Origin: an uncultured Prevotellaceae bacterium
Lineage (GTDB): Bacteria > Bacteroidota > Bacteroidia > Bacteroidales > Bacteroidaceae
Direction of reading: 5' to 3'
Assembly (NCBI GenBank): GCA_946185225.1
Contig: CAMHIM010000002.1
Span: 1-58,470, forward strand
DNA: 58,470 bases
Shown here piece after piece: positions 42,556-52,659 of the stretch. Each line of letters begins with the position of its first letter. The stretch's first letter is position 1. The notes beneath the pieces are model-generated. The model saw only the letters and a program-made list of their open reading frames with translations. It was not told where the DNA came from and ran no database searches. The translations under genes and the position numbers were made by a program.

Positions 42556-45105
42556 ATGATTATTATTAACAAACGACAGTTCGCTTTATGTATTGGACTG
42601 CTGACCCTGACGGCTCAGGGTCAGCAGCCTATTGACTTTAGTAGCAACAACACATCAAGCAGCTACATCACCTACAACTCGGATGTCAACGTCCCGGCTG
42701 GTTCTACCCAGGATGTGAAGATGGCTCGTTACTGCTACTTCACCTCCAAGGTGACAGGTACTGGCACCATCAACCTCTATGCCGGCGGAGAACGCTGCTA
42801 CTTGGGAACAAAGAATGGTGCGTCGTGGGCTGACTGGTATGGCTTCACCGGTCAGGTTCATGTCTATCCATTTAAGGAGAAAGTCTCCAATGCCGGCTCC
42901 TACGGCATTGTGCTGGCCCATGGCGGCAAGACGTTTAATCCCGAGGCCGTGGACGACTGCGTACGCAACGGCCGACTGAACAACGCCTTGCAGAACTGCC
43001 GTCTGATGGTTCATAACGGTGCAACCCTCTGTAACGAGGCCAACAGCCAAAATGCCGGCGGCTTCCGCATCGGCGAGTTGCAGACTGAGGCCGGCTCCAC
43101 CCTGCGGGGATACATGAAGAATGACCGTAAGTCCTATTATCTGGTGGGCTGTCTGAATACTGATGCTACGCTGGCTGGCACGATTGCCCCCGGCGGCTAC
43201 CGCACCTCCACCCTCCTTGGACTTATCAAGGAAGGCACCGGAACCTACCGCATTACCGGCAACAACAACCTGCTGACTGGCTACCTCCGTGTGCTGGGCG
43301 GCCGCGTGCTGGTGAACAACGACCGTGCCGTCACCGAGAGCCAGAAGCTACGCGGCGGACTGGGTGTTCTGTCGAGTGAGAACACCGCCATTGCCTATGT
43401 CTATGGGAATGGTGTGCTGGGCGGTACGGGCAGCATCGGCGGAAGCGTCGACAACTACGGCACCGTGGAGCCTGGTGACGAAACGCCTGGCGTGCTGACC
43501 CTCAAGAACTACGTAACTACCACGCAGAACACCAACCTTACCTCGCATCCTGCTTCTGTGCTGCGCTTCAAGGTGTCGTCGTCCACGGTCTACGACCAGA
43601 TGAATGTGAATGGAACAGTAAGATATTCCACAGCTACCGAGGACTTCTCTACGAGTGATGCCATGCCGAAGGTACAGGTGGTGCTGGCCGACAACGCTAC
43701 ACTCAGCGTAGGCGATGAGCTGACGCTGCTTACCGCCAAGAGCAAGGGCACCGGTGACTGGCAGTTCCAGTTGCAGAAGCCCGACAAGTATACCTGGGAA
43801 CTGGAGGAACGTACTGTTGACGGTATGTTCACCCTGGTGCTCAAGCTGGTCTCCATGGATGACTCAGGCAATCCTGAAGATCCTGATGACCCGGACAATC
43901 CCGATACTCCGACGAGTACCATGGGTGCCTATTACGACGACGGCATCAATGACCTGACCGATACGAACACCCTGCGCTACTATGCCGGTAAGGTCAGTAA
44001 GAACATTGGTGTAGCCCTATGTACCTATAAGGGACTGGACAGCGACCGTGCTGAGGCAGGACGGCAGTTCAACTTCATGGAGCCGGAGAACGAGATGAAG
44101 ATGGATGCCTTGCAGCCCAACCGCGGGGAGTTTACCTTCGGCAGTGCCGACCAGTTGGTCAGCTTTGCCCAGCAGAACAATATGAAGGTCCGCGGCCACT
44201 GTCTCGTATGGCATATGCAGCAGCCCGCATGGGTGAGCAGCGACGGCAAGAAGAACGACAAGAACTGGAGCCGTGCCGAGGCACTGAGCATCATGAAGAC
44301 CCACATCGAGACCGTCCTCCAGCATTTCAAGGGTAAGGTGGCGGAGTGGGATGTCGTCAACGAATGTCTGGACGAAGACCAGTCGGTGGTCCGTACCAAT
44401 CCTGACGGCTACACCCTGCGTCCCACCGTGTGGCAGCGTGCCATCGGCGACGACTACATTGACTCTGCCCTGGTCTATGCCCACCGCGCCGATCCTGCCA
44501 TCAAACTCTTCGTGAACGACTATGACGTAGAGCTGCAGGGAAAGGCCAAGTCTGTGGCCTACCTGAACCTCGTCAAGCACCTGAAGCAGCAGAACATTCC
44601 CTTGGACGGTGTCGGGCTGCAGTGCCACTTCAAGGAGGGCGCTGTTGATTCCGTGAAGCTGGACCAGACGTTCCGCCGCTTTGCAGAGGAGGGGCTTGAG
44701 TGTATCATTACCGAGCTGGATATCGCCACTACTACTACCACGACAGCAGGTCTGGAGGAACAGGCACGTGCCTTCCGTGTTGTCACCGACGTGATGCTGA
44801 ATAACGATAACTGCCCGACGATGATTGTCTGGGGCATCAAGGACAACGACAGCTGGCGCAGTGCTGAGAATCCGCTGCTCTTCACCGCCGGCATGGACAA
44901 GAAACCCGCCTACTATGGTGTACGGTCGGCACTGCGCCACCGCTCCCTCCTGCAGGAGGCAACGGGAGTCCGTCCGCTGTGCACCAGAGAGTTCAGACAG
45001 TCCTGTGTCTATTCGCTTCTGGGAATCCGTGTAGGAGACGAGGGCGACTGGGACCGTCTGCCGCATGGTATATATGTAATGCAAGGAAAACTAAAAAGAA
45101 AATAG
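42556..45105 (+). CDS. beta-helix-GH10 xylanase fusion, 849 aa
   Basis: After a signal peptide (TAQGQQ), residues about 25-430 are a repetitive strand-rich region with phrases such as GTGTYRITGNNNLLTGYLRV and NGVLGGTGSIGGSVDNYG. These are like autotransporter-associated beta-strand repeats that form a beta-helix. An acidic Asp/Pro linker (about 435-455) leads to a GH10 domain (about 460-805) with acid/base Glu603 (WDVVNECL), nucleophile Glu720 (IITELDIA) and the late WGIKDNDSW motif. The tail CVYSLLGIRVG ... GIYVMQGKLKRK looks like a sorting signal. It should be an endoxylanase displayed on a stalk; the stalk function is inference. The start is 3 bp after the preceding stop. Confidence 0.88.
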   Translation: MIIINKRQFALCIGLLTLTAQGQQPIDFSSNNTSSSYITYNSDVNVPAGSTQDVKMARYCYFTSKVTGTGTINLYAGGERCYLGTKNGASWADWYGFTGQVHVYPFKEKVSNAGSYGIVLAHGGKTFNPEAVDDCVRNGRLNNALQNCRLMVHNGATLCNEANSQNAGGFRIGELQTEAGSTLRGYMKNDRKSYYLVGCLNTDATLAGTIAPGGYRTSTLLGLIKEGTGTYRITGNNNLLTGYLRVLGGRVLVNNDRAVTESQKLRGGLGVLSSENTAIAYVYGNGVLGGTGSIGGSVDNYGTVEPGDETPGVLTLKNYVTTTQNTNLTSHPASVLRFKVSSSTVYDQMNVNGTVRYSTATEDFSTSDAMPKVQVVLADNATLSVGDELTLLTAKSKGTGDWQFQLQKPDKYTWELEERTVDGMFTLVLKLVSMDDSGNPEDPDDPDNPDTPTSTMGAYYDDGINDLTDTNTLRYYAGKVSKNIGVALCTYKGLDSDRAEAGRQFNFMEPENEMKMDALQPNRGEFTFGSADQLVSFAQQNNMKVRGHCLVWHMQQPAWVSSDGKKNDKNWSRAEALSIMKTHIETVLQHFKGKVAEWDVVNECLDEDQSVVRTNPDGYTLRPTVWQRAIGDDYIDSALVYAHRADPAIKLFVNDYDVELQGKAKSVAYLNLVKHLKQQNIPLDGVGLQCHFKEGAVDSVKLDQTFRRFAEEGLECIITELDIATTTTTTAGLEEQARAFRVVTDVMLNNDNCPTMIVWGIKDNDSWRSAENPLLFTAGMDKKPAYYGVRSALRHRSLLQEATGVRPLCTREFRQSCVYSLLGIRVGDEGDWDRLPHGIYVMQGKLKRK

Positions 45106-45111
45106 AGACTG

Positions 45112-48100
45112 ATGAAGAAGAAATCTTTTGTGGTGTTGTTGCTGACACTTGTCAGTGGCATGACCTGGGCCGATGCTCTTATCTCGCCCAATGGTAAGCT
45201 CACTGTCACGTCCGAAGGGTCGGGACTGGTTGTCAACTATCAGCAGCAGCCTGTCCTGTCAGTTCCTGTGCTGGGCTATGGCGGCACTGCCGGCTGGACG
45301 GCCGGAAAGGGCCAGCCCCTTCATTGTGACTACCAGATGCTGTCCGGCAAACGGCTGCACTGTACCAACGAGGCCAACGAGTATCGTCTGTCGTTGAGCG
45401 AAGGCACCACGATGGTGCTGAGGCTCTATAACGATGGTGTGGCCTTCCGCTACGAGCAGACGCCAAAGGACAAGGCCGAGCAGACCTCCTATCGCATTGC
45501 CGAGGGGACACGCCGCTGGCTTATGAAGTGGACGGACTCCTACGAGGGTTTCTTCCCGCAGACCACCACATCGAGCGATGGCCGCTGGGCCTATCCCGCC
45601 TTGCTGGAACCTCGCGATGGAACCTTTGTACTGCTGACGGAGGCCAACATCGAGCGTGGACAGAGTGCATCTTGTCTGTACAGTAAGGGAGACCTCTATC
45701 AGGTCACCCCTGACCAGCGCATGTCCGCAACGTCCATGGCCCATACGCCGTGGCGCGTGGCGATAATCGGCACACTGGCCGATGTCGTCGAGTCAACCCT
45801 TGTCACCGATGTCAGCGAACCCAGCCGTATCAGCGATGTCAGTTGGATTAAGCCCGGTGTGGTATCTTGGGTATACTGGGCCTACAACCACGGTTCCAAT
45901 GACTATAACATCATCAGGAAGTATGTTGACATGGCTGCTACGCTTCACTTGCCTTACGTGCTCATTGATGCCGAGTGGGACGAAATGCGCGACGGCAAGA
46001 CCATTGAGGATGCCGTAGCTTATGCCAAGTCCAGGAATGTGCGTCCCCTTATCTGGTATAACTCAAGCGTGGGATGGGTGAACGGTGCTCCTGGCCCGAA
46101 GTACCGCCTGAACAAGGCCGCCGACCGTGAGCGTGAGTTTGCCTGGTGTGAGCGTCTCGGCGTAGCCGGTGTGAAGATAGACTTCTTCTCCGGCGACACG
46201 CAGCTGAACATGGACTACTGTCAGGACCTGCTGGAGAGCGCCGCCCGCCATCACCTGCTTGTCAACTTTCATGGTGCCACCATTCCCCGCGGCTGGCAGC
46301 GCACGTGGCCGAACCTGTTGTCCACCGAGGGCGTCTATGGTGCCGAGTGGTATAACAATGTGCCGACCTTCACGAAGCAGGCAGCCAGCCACAATGCCAC
46401 ACTGCCCTTCACCCGTAATGTCATCGGTCCGATGGACTATACCCCCTGTGCTTTCTCTGACTCCCAGCATCCGCACATCACCACTCATGGTCATGAGCTG
46501 GCCCTGACGGTGCTCTTCGAGAGCGGCTTGCAACACCTGGCTGACCGTCCGGAGAGTTTCCTGTCACAGCCACAGTCCGTGCAGGACTTCCTCTCCCGTC
46601 TGCCTAACGTATGGGATGAGACGCGCTACGTCAGCGGCTATCCCGGCGAGAGCTGTGTGCTGGCCCGCCGCAGTGGTAGTACGTGGTATGTCGCCGGCAT
46701 CAACGGCACTGACCAGCCGAAGACGGTATCCTTGTCGCTGCCCTTCCTGACAGGAAAGCCCGCCACGCTTTATTCCGATGGTACGGGCAAGCCGTGGGCT
46801 GTCATGCAGGTACCTGCTCCCAGCAGTCTGGAGCTGAAACCGCGCGGCGGTTTCGTGCTCGTCGTGGAGTCTCCCGTGGAGAACCCCATGCTGTGGGCCG
46901 ACGTCCCCGATCCGGATGTCATCCGCGTGGGTGACACCTACTATCTGGTAAGTACCACGATGCATCTCATGCCCGGTGCTCCTGTCATGGCGTCGAAGGA
47001 CCTGAAGAACTGGCAGACCGTCGGCTATATCTTTGACAAGCTGACTGATTCGCCGAAGTATGACATGGCTTTCTCTCTGCCCCTTGACCAGCAGAAGGGA
47101 GAGGGTATCGGCACGGTCTACGGCCGCGGCCAGTGGGCCACGTCGCTGAAGTACCATAAAGGAAAGTTCTATGCCCTGTTGGCTCCCAACGAGAGCGGCC
47201 CTATGGGGCAGACCTATATCTATTCAGCCGAGAAGGCGGAAGGACCGTGGACGCTGGTGTCCCGTATGCGTCACTTCCACGACTGTTCGCTGTTCTTCGA
47301 TGACGATGACCGTGTCTATGTGTTCTTCGGCACAGGCGAGATGATGGAGCTGAAGCCCGACTTGAGCGACGTCATCGAGGGAACCCACCGGAAGACCTTC
47401 GAGCGTGAGTCCGATGAGCGCGGACTCTTGGAGGGCAGCCGTATGATAAAGCATAACGGCAAGTACTACCTGCTGATGATTAGTCATGTATATGGTCCTG
47501 GCCATCACCGTCGGGAGGTGTGCTACCGTGCCGACAACATCCAGGGACCCTATGAGAAAGCCACCATCCTGGAGTCCGACTTCGGTGGCTTCTCCTATCT
47601 GGCACAAGGCACTATTGTCGATACTGAGGATGGCGACTGGTATGGCATCATCTTCCAGGATCGTGGCGGTGTGGGCCGTGTGCTGACGGTGTCGCCTGTC
47701 CGCTGGATTGACGGCTGGCCGATGATAGGTGACGAGCAGGGCAAGGTGCCCGCCACTATCCGCCCCCTGAAGAGCGGACAGCCCGCGACGTCCATCGTTT
47801 GCAGCGATGACTTCTCGGCCGGCAAGCTGGGGCTTCACTGGCAGTGGAACCATAATCCCGTCGATGAGGCGTGGAGCCTCACAGAGCGTCCCGGCTATCT
47901 GCGGTTGAAGACCAGTCGTGTGGTGCCTAACCTCTACCTGGCTCCCAATACGCTGACGCAGCGCATGGAGGGACCGCAGTGCAGCGGTACCGTAGAGTTG
48001 GACCTCACGAAGATGAAGGACGGCGACTGTGCCGGACTGGCAGCCTTCAACGGTGACTCTGGCGTGCTGACTATCAAGAAGCGCGGCAAGAAGCTTACGC

Positions 48101-48432
48101 TGGAGATGACGGAACAGAAGGTCAGTCTTACCGACCGTGAGAAGGCCGTTACCAATGTCAGCGAGAAGGTTGTCGAGCGTGTCGAGTTGAAGCAGACGAA
48201 GGTGTGGCTGCGGCTGGACGGTGACTTCCGGCCCGGCAAGCATGATGTCGCTAACTTCTACTACAGTCTGGACGGGAAGCAGTGGAAGCAGATAGGTACG
48301 CACGACTACCGCATGGTGTTCGACTACCGCCGTTTCTTCATGGGTACCAAGTTCGGCATCTTCAACTATGCCACGAAGCAGCGTGGCGGTTCTATTGACG
48401 TGAACGCATTTAACTATCAGAGAATACAATGA
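45112..48432 (+). CDS. GH97-GH43 fusion, 1106 aa
   Basis: The N-terminal GH97 (about 20-580) has the N-terminal sandwich (SPNGKLTVTSEG), the barrel start YVLIDAEWDEM and a nucleophile-type Asp357 in GVKIDFFSGD. This suggests the retaining GH97 branch (alpha-galactosidase or beta-L-arabinopyranosidase) rather than the inverting SusB-like alpha-glucosidases. The C-terminal GH43 begins near 590 (WADVPDPDVIRVGDTYYL), with the acid likely in RGLLEGSRMIKHNGKYYL and a C-terminal sandwich (DDFSAGKLGLHWQWNHNP) typical of GH43 subfamily 12-like enzymes. The two activities would remove a galactose- or arabinopyranose-type cap and then arabinofuranose. The signal peptide ends TWAD. An ATGA overlap couples it to GH5. 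Confidence 0.88.
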   Translation: MKKKSFVVLLLTLVSGMTWADALISPNGKLTVTSEGSGLVVNYQQQPVLSVPVLGYGGTAGWTAGKGQPLHCDYQMLSGKRLHCTNEANEYRLSLSEGTTMVLRLYNDGVAFRYEQTPKDKAEQTSYRIAEGTRRWLMKWTDSYEGFFPQTTTSSDGRWAYPALLEPRDGTFVLLTEANIERGQSASCLYSKGDLYQVTPDQRMSATSMAHTPWRVAIIGTLADVVESTLVTDVSEPSRISDVSWIKPGVVSWVYWAYNHGSNDYNIIRKYVDMAATLHLPYVLIDAEWDEMRDGKTIEDAVAYAKSRNVRPLIWYNSSVGWVNGAPGPKYRLNKAADREREFAWCERLGVAGVKIDFFSGDTQLNMDYCQDLLESAARHHLLVNFHGATIPRGWQRTWPNLLSTEGVYGAEWYNNVPTFTKQAASHNATLPFTRNVIGPMDYTPCAFSDSQHPHITTHGHELALTVLFESGLQHLADRPESFLSQPQSVQDFLSRLPNVWDETRYVSGYPGESCVLARRSGSTWYVAGINGTDQPKTVSLSLPFLTGKPATLYSDGTGKPWAVMQVPAPSSLELKPRGGFVLVVESPVENPMLWADVPDPDVIRVGDTYYLVSTTMHLMPGAPVMASKDLKNWQTVGYIFDKLTDSPKYDMAFSLPLDQQKGEGIGTVYGRGQWATSLKYHKGKFYALLAPNESGPMGQTYIYSAEKAEGPWTLVSRMRHFHDCSLFFDDDDRVYVFFGTGEMMELKPDLSDVIEGTHRKTFERESDERGLLEGSRMIKHNGKYYLLMISHVYGPGHHRREVCYRADNIQGPYEKATILESDFGGFSYLAQGTIVDTEDGDWYGIIFQDRGGVGRVLTVSPVRWIDGWPMIGDEQGKVPATIRPLKSGQPATSIVCSDDFSAGKLGLHWQWNHNPVDEAWSLTERPGYLRLKTSRVVPNLYLAPNTLTQRMEGPQCSGTVELDLTKMKDGDCAGLAAFNGDSGVLTIKKRGKKLTLEMTEQKVSLTDREKAVTNVSEKVVERVELKQTKVWLRLDGDFRPGKHDVANFYYSLDGKQWKQIGTHDYRMVFDYRRFFMGTKFGIFNYATKQRGGSIDVNAFNYQRIQ

Positions 48433-50513
48433 GAAGACTGTTTCTGACCACAACCCTGGCCCTTATGGGTATCCTTACGGGTGCCTGGGCACAAGGTGTA
48501 AAGCCCCTCCCTTCGCTGCATGTGGAGGGCCGCTGGCTGGTGGACAAGCACGGCAATCACGTCGTTCTGCACGGTGTCATGGATACACCTAATAATTACT
48601 TTAACAACCATTACTGGGAGGGCGGCTATACCGACGAGGGCCGCCAGAACTGCCTGGACTACTTTGAGACGCTCTTCACCGCCATGGAGAAGGCCAAGTG
48701 TACGGTGTTCCGGCTGCACCTGGACCCCGCCTGGACCAACGACCCCAATGTGACGGGCGATCCTGACGTCGAGGGGAAGGCTGGCGAGGCCAACATCTCA
48801 CGGTTCAGCCTGTCGCGTCTCCGTACCTATCTCAATTCGCTCTATGTTCCCCTGATGCAGAAGGCCATGGACCACGGCATGTACGTCGTCGTCCGTCCGC
48901 CGGGCGTCTGTCCTCACAACCTGCAGGTGGGCGACTACTATCAGGACTACCTGAAAACGGTGTGGCGTACCGTCGCCAGTCGTCTGGACATCAAGAAGTG
49001 GGCCGGGCAGGTCAGTCTTGAGCTGGCCAATGAGCCGGTGGTTGTCAAGAATGCCGAGGGCCAGGACGACCCCAAGGCCCTGCATGACTACTTCCAGCCC
49101 GTCGTCGACATCATCCGCGAGAAGGGATTCACCGGCATCCTGTGGATTCCCGGCACCGGCTGGCAGGCGAACTACGTGAGCTACGCCACCTATCCTATCC
49201 AGGACAACAACTTCGGCTATGCCGTCCACGACTATACGGGCTGGTACGGATGCAGTGACGAGTCGGTGGATGCAGACGGCAACATCGAGACGAGTAAGCA
49301 GAAGGTCATCAACCAGTTCCACAACCAGGTGCCCGTGGTCGACACCAACCCAATCATCATCACCGAGTTTGACTGGAGCCCGAAGAAGCCCGGTACGGGG
49401 CATACTAACGAGCACGGCCAGTATGTAGAGTCGAACTACGGCACGTGGTCGACGGGCTCTACCTCGAAGTGGGGCGTCTGCTACAAGGCGATGGTCGACC
49501 ACTATCAGAACATCTCGATGACCCTCTCCAGCACAGCCTGTCTACTGGACCTTGACGAACTGGTCTACAATGACAACGTGACGGCCGCCTTCGGCGGGCT
49601 GGAAGAGGCTTGCGGCAAGACCTGCATGGACTGGTATGCCGCTTATTATAATGTGGACTACCCCCATGCCGACGACGAGAAGCAGACCCCAGAGTCGCAG
49701 ACAGCCGTGTCGCTGTCCATCAACGACCTTTCCAAGGAGCTGATGATAGGCAGCAGCGGTTCCGTCAAGGTCATCGCCACTTTCCAGGACGGTCATGAGC
49801 GTGACGTGACCAATCTCGTCACTCTGGCGCTGGAGCAGACGGATGCCATGACGCTGGAGAAGGGGTGGATCAATGCCCTGAAAGAGGGCTCCGCCCAGCT
49901 GACCGTCACCTACACCGACCCGCTGGGTAACAAGCTACAGCAGACCTGTACGGTGCGTTCCACGTACTTCCCCTTTGCCGCCAGGTACATCACGACGAAC
50001 TTCTATGGCGAGGGTTCCTACTCTGAACTCAATCGCAGGTTCTACCCTTCCCAGTGGGGACAGATGGGGTGGCAGTATAGTAACGGTATTGATATGTCTG
50101 ACTACCGTTATTTGGTAGTCAAGCTGAAGCAGGTGCAGAACGCGGCTGCCCACGTGAACATCTTCACGTCCAACAGCATCTGGAGCGACGGCTTCCAGTC
50201 GCTTGACTTCGGCAGCAACAAGCAGCTGGTCATCGACCTGCAGTCGGCCAAGACCAAGAATGGTGCCGTGCTGGATACGGAGAACGTCCACATCGTCAGC
50301 TTCTGGACCAACGGTAACGGCCCCCTGTATGTGGAGGACATGTACCTGACCAACAACAGCGACTACTCGCCCATGACGGCTGTTCGTGCCCCGAAACTCT
50401 CCGAACGGTCTTACCGACAGGGCGTGGTCTACGACCTCCAGGGCCGTCGTGTCAGCCGTCCTCAGGCCAAGGGTCTGTATCTCCGTAACGGAAAGAAAAT
50501 GATTATCAACTAA
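48429..50513 (+). CDS. GH5 endoxylanase candidate (GH5_21-like) with Ig-like and C-terminal modules, 694 aa
   Basis: The GH5 barrel (about 30-405) has acid/base Glu202 (SLELANEPVV), nucleophile Glu313 (IIITEFDWS) and early VVLHGVMDTPNNYFNNHYWE. This resembles the GH5_21 group, which contains Prevotella and Bacteroides xylanases; the subfamily is inferred. A bacterial Ig2-like domain follows (SVKVIATFQDGHERDVTNLV, about 425-510), then a sandwich module (about 520-655) and a sorting-type tail (VVYDLQGRRVSRPQAKGLYL). The signal peptide ends AWAQ. Translation is coupled to the GH97-GH43 gene by ATGA. Confidence 0.85.
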   Translation: MRRLFLTTTLALMGILTGAWAQGVKPLPSLHVEGRWLVDKHGNHVVLHGVMDTPNNYFNNHYWEGGYTDEGRQNCLDYFETLFTAMEKAKCTVFRLHLDPAWTNDPNVTGDPDVEGKAGEANISRFSLSRLRTYLNSLYVPLMQKAMDHGMYVVVRPPGVCPHNLQVGDYYQDYLKTVWRTVASRLDIKKWAGQVSLELANEPVVVKNAEGQDDPKALHDYFQPVVDIIREKGFTGILWIPGTGWQANYVSYATYPIQDNNFGYAVHDYTGWYGCSDESVDADGNIETSKQKVINQFHNQVPVVDTNPIIITEFDWSPKKPGTGHTNEHGQYVESNYGTWSTGSTSKWGVCYKAMVDHYQNISMTLSSTACLLDLDELVYNDNVTAAFGGLEEACGKTCMDWYAAYYNVDYPHADDEKQTPESQTAVSLSINDLSKELMIGSSGSVKVIATFQDGHERDVTNLVTLALEQTDAMTLEKGWINALKEGSAQLTVTYTDPLGNKLQQTCTVRSTYFPFAARYITTNFYGEGSYSELNRRFYPSQWGQMGWQYSNGIDMSDYRYLVVKLKQVQNAAAHVNIFTSNSIWSDGFQSLDFGSNKQLVIDLQSAKTKNGAVLDTENVHIVSFWTNGNGPLYVEDMYLTNNSDYSPMTAVRAPKLSERSYRQGVVYDLQGRRVSRPQAKGLYLRNGKKMIIN

Positions 50514-52499
<1,986 letters not shown>

Positions 52500-52514
52500 G
52501 GTGCCACAGTAAGA

Positions 52515-52560
52515 TTTTTCCTCCGGGGGGGAAAACGTTTCCCTCCGGGGGAAATTTTTC
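52515..52560 (+). terminator. paired GC hairpins ending the enzyme operon
   Basis: Two similar inverted repeats in tandem: TTTTCC/GGAAAA (52516-52535) and TTTCCC/GGGAAA (52538-52554). The second is followed by TTTTTC, giving a plausible terminator. Confidence 0.65.
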
Positions 52561-52622
52561 GCAGCGGCGCATTTTCTGGGAAAAAAAATCGGAGCATGCA
52601 CCATCTTCTGCCAGATTATTCG

Positions 52623-52630
52623 TACATTTG
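52623..52630 (+). promoter_or_regulatory. -7 box of GH127 gene
   Basis: TACATTTG followed by C fits the TAnnTTTG element, 29 bp before the ATG. No obvious -33 element is present. Confidence 0.55.
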
Positions 52631-52659
52631 CGGCATAAACCAATCAAATACCTAACGTG

